The notes below the pieces were generated by a model. That model was given only the letters and a program-made list of their open reading frames with translations. It did not search any database and had not been told where the DNA came from. The position numbers and the translations under genes were made by a program. From Bacteroidales bacterium (GTDB lineage: Bacteria; Bacteroidota; Bacteroidia; Bacteroidales; JAADGE01), in the NCBI GenBank assembly GCA_024762915.1, contig JANTGL010000129.1:1-7327 (forward strand): a stretch of 7,327 bases of DNA, read 5' to 3'. Shown one piece after another: positions 6,046 to 7,327 of this stretch (the first letter of the stretch is position 1; the number at the start of each line of letters is the position of its first letter).

Positions 6046-7131
6046 ATGATCAGCACGGTTAAATTTAATAATAAACTGCAAATTGAATTTGCAACTGCTT
6101 TAAAACAAAGAGTTGACGACTTTTTTAAATCAAATAAGCTTTCAAAATACGGAGGTATAAAAATTCTTTTTAAAATAATCATTTTTACTGTCTTGTATTT
6201 CGGAGTATATGCACTGATTTTGAGCAATCTCTTTAATATATACGAAATGTGGTTGTTTACTGTTGTTATGGGTATTGCAGCAGCCGGCATCGGAATGACC
6301 TATATGCATGATGCAAATCATAATTCTTTGAGTAAAAACAAAACGATTAACAAAATTATCAGCTTTTCAGCTGACATGTTAGGGGTAAGTTCACTAAATT
6401 GGAAAATTCAACATAATATTTTGCATCATACATATACGAATATTGAAAATTTAGATGAGGATATCAATTCCAGACCTTTATATAGATTTACCAAAGGGGC
6501 AAAACATTATAAGTTTCATAAATTTCAGCATATTTATATGTTTTTTTTATATGGTTTAATGACAATTATTTGGTCCTTATCAGCCGATTTTCCCCAAATG
6601 AAACGATTTTATAAAGAGGGTCTTTTGGGTAAAAAAAGAAACTATAATACAGAAGTTGCAAAACTAATTTTTTCTAAAATTATCTATTTCGGTTATGTTC
6701 TTGTTCTTCCGTTTATTTTTGTTGATGTTACATGGTGGCAAGTTGTTATCGGTTTCTTAACAATGCATTTTTTTACCGGTTTAATTTTAGCTCTCACATT
6801 TCAATTGGCTCATTTAGTTGAAAAAACAGAGTTCCCGGATCCCGTTGACGGTAAAATTAATGAAAATTGGCAAGTACATCAATTAAAAACAACATCCGAT
6901 TTTGCACAAAAAAATAAATTGTTAACCTGGTATATCGGAGGATTGAATTTTCAGGTTGAACATCATTTGTTTCCGAATATCAGTCATGTACATTATCCCG
7001 ATATTTCAAAAATTGTAAAACAAACTACCGATGAATACGGTATTCGATACAATGTTTACGATACATTTGCTCAAGCCGTAAAATCACACATCCGAATGTT
7101 GATAAAATTAGGGAAGGGTGAGACTGATTAA
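6046..7131 (+). CDS. Membrane fatty acid desaturase, front-end (delta-5/delta-6-like) type
   Basis: Starting at the ATG at 6046, this is a 361-residue integral membrane di-iron desaturase that introduces a double bond into an acyl chain using oxygen and an electron donor. The three histidine boxes are intact. Box I is HDANH (88-92), box II is QHNILHH (122-128) followed by TYTN and DEDI, and box III is QVEHH (303-307). Glutamine as the first residue of box III is the mark of front-end desaturases. H256 in the QLAH segment is probably a further ligand. Hydrophobic pairs flank the boxes at about 40-63, 67-87, 163-180 and 210-255. There is no cytochrome b5 domain, so electrons must come from a separate carrier. 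The likely role is membrane fluidity or making unsaturated acyl chains; the regiospecificity cannot be told. An in-frame TTG at 5956 would add 30 AT-rich, poorly conserved-looking residues, so I reject it. Confidence 0.93.
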   Translation: MISTVKFNNKLQIEFATALKQRVDDFFKSNKLSKYGGIKILFKIIIFTVLYFGVYALILSNLFNIYEMWLFTVVMGIAAAGIGMTYMHDANHNSLSKNKTINKIISFSADMLGVSSLNWKIQHNILHHTYTNIENLDEDINSRPLYRFTKGAKHYKFHKFQHIYMFFLYGLMTIIWSLSADFPQMKRFYKEGLLGKKRNYNTEVAKLIFSKIIYFGYVLVLPFIFVDVTWWQVVIGFLTMHFFTGLILALTFQLAHLVEKTEFPDPVDGKINENWQVHQLKTTSDFAQKNKLLTWYIGGLNFQVEHHLFPNISHVHYPDISKIVKQTTDEYGIRYNVYDTFAQAVKSHIRMLIKLGKGETD

Positions 7132-7327
7132 TAATTCAGAATATAACCATAAATTCGCAAGTCATCGTATCATTTTGCTGATAAACAAAGTATTAATCAT
7201 AAATAAGTTTTACTTAAATTTAACCCGGATTAGGGAGTTTCGGGAAATGTCAGGTACCTGTTAATCATATTAGTATATGCGTTTTTCTTTTGAAAATACC
7301 CCAATTTTGCAATCATATGCGTTATAT
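7132..7327. other. Right-hand tail with no recognised gene; GC-rich patch, palindrome and short repeats
   Basis: I see no convincing open frame or terminator. Bases 7221-7260 are half G+C (20 of 40), against 5 of 40 in the preceding 40 bases. The patch ends in the perfect 10-bp palindrome CAGGTACCTG (7251-7260). After it, AATCATAT occurs at 7263-7270 and 7311-7318, and ATATGCGTT at 7275-7283 and 7315-7323. This could be a regulatory region for a gene beyond the window or the edge of an inserted element; neither can be shown here. Confidence 0.4.

Noticed and set aside
5994..6290. Minus-strand frame of 98 codons over the desaturase start.
   Set aside because: It is antisense to the desaturase N-terminus and leader, with no family features.

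Overview
The window is about two-thirds A+T and looks like a chromosomal segment of a member of the Bacteroidota. The best evidence for this is promoter shape. Upstream of most genes I find the Bacteroidota-type pair TTG, then 19-20 bases, then TAnnTTTG (or a close variant). There are no Shine-Dalgarno sequences, and the bases just before start codons are A-rich. The protein set fits a Gram-negative, lipid-modifying bacterium: a YpfJ-type zinc peptidase, a ROK sugar kinase, a CvfB-like S1 protein, a secreted protein with a cleavable signal peptide, and a front-end fatty acid desaturase. The exact taxon cannot be fixed from this.

Layout. Positions 1-820 (minus): the N-terminal 273 codons of a membrane-anchored neutral zinc metallopeptidase (YpfJ family), running off the left edge. 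Positions 889-2127 (minus): a metal-dependent amidohydrolase of the family-2/ACMSD type, probably co-transcribed with the peptidase. A compact terminator/promoter junction (about 2151-2201) separates it from a secreted protein at 2223-3119 (minus), which is built from two copies of one module. A divergent promoter region (3120-3259) leads to a ROK-family sugar kinase (3260-4225, plus). This gene meets the minus-strand CvfB-like RNA-binding protein (4228-5058) tail to tail, with stop codons two bases apart inside an 8-bp palindrome. A second divergent region (5059-5184) leads to a small isoprenylcysteine methyltransferase-like membrane protein (5185-5748, plus). About 300 bases with no intact gene follow. 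They hold a possible frameshifted 42-codon reading frame and the leader of a front-end membrane fatty acid desaturase (6046-7131, plus). The last 196 bases carry no recognised gene but have a local GC-rich patch, a 10-bp palindrome and short repeats.

The genes do not form one pathway. Two are membrane-associated and may act on lipids or lipophilic substrates (the methyltransferase-like protein and the desaturase), two form a likely operon (amidohydrolase and peptidase), and the rest are housekeeping or unknown. In four cases the longest open frame extends upstream into promoter-like or AT-rich leader sequence, so I use shorter starts: 3119, 5058, 5185 and 6046.

I found no CRISPR array, RNA gene, complete mobile element or obvious defence system. 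The most interesting items are modest: the duplicated secreted protein, the broken or frameshifted small frame after the methyltransferase gene, a possible RNA structure in the desaturase leader, and the odd right-hand tail.
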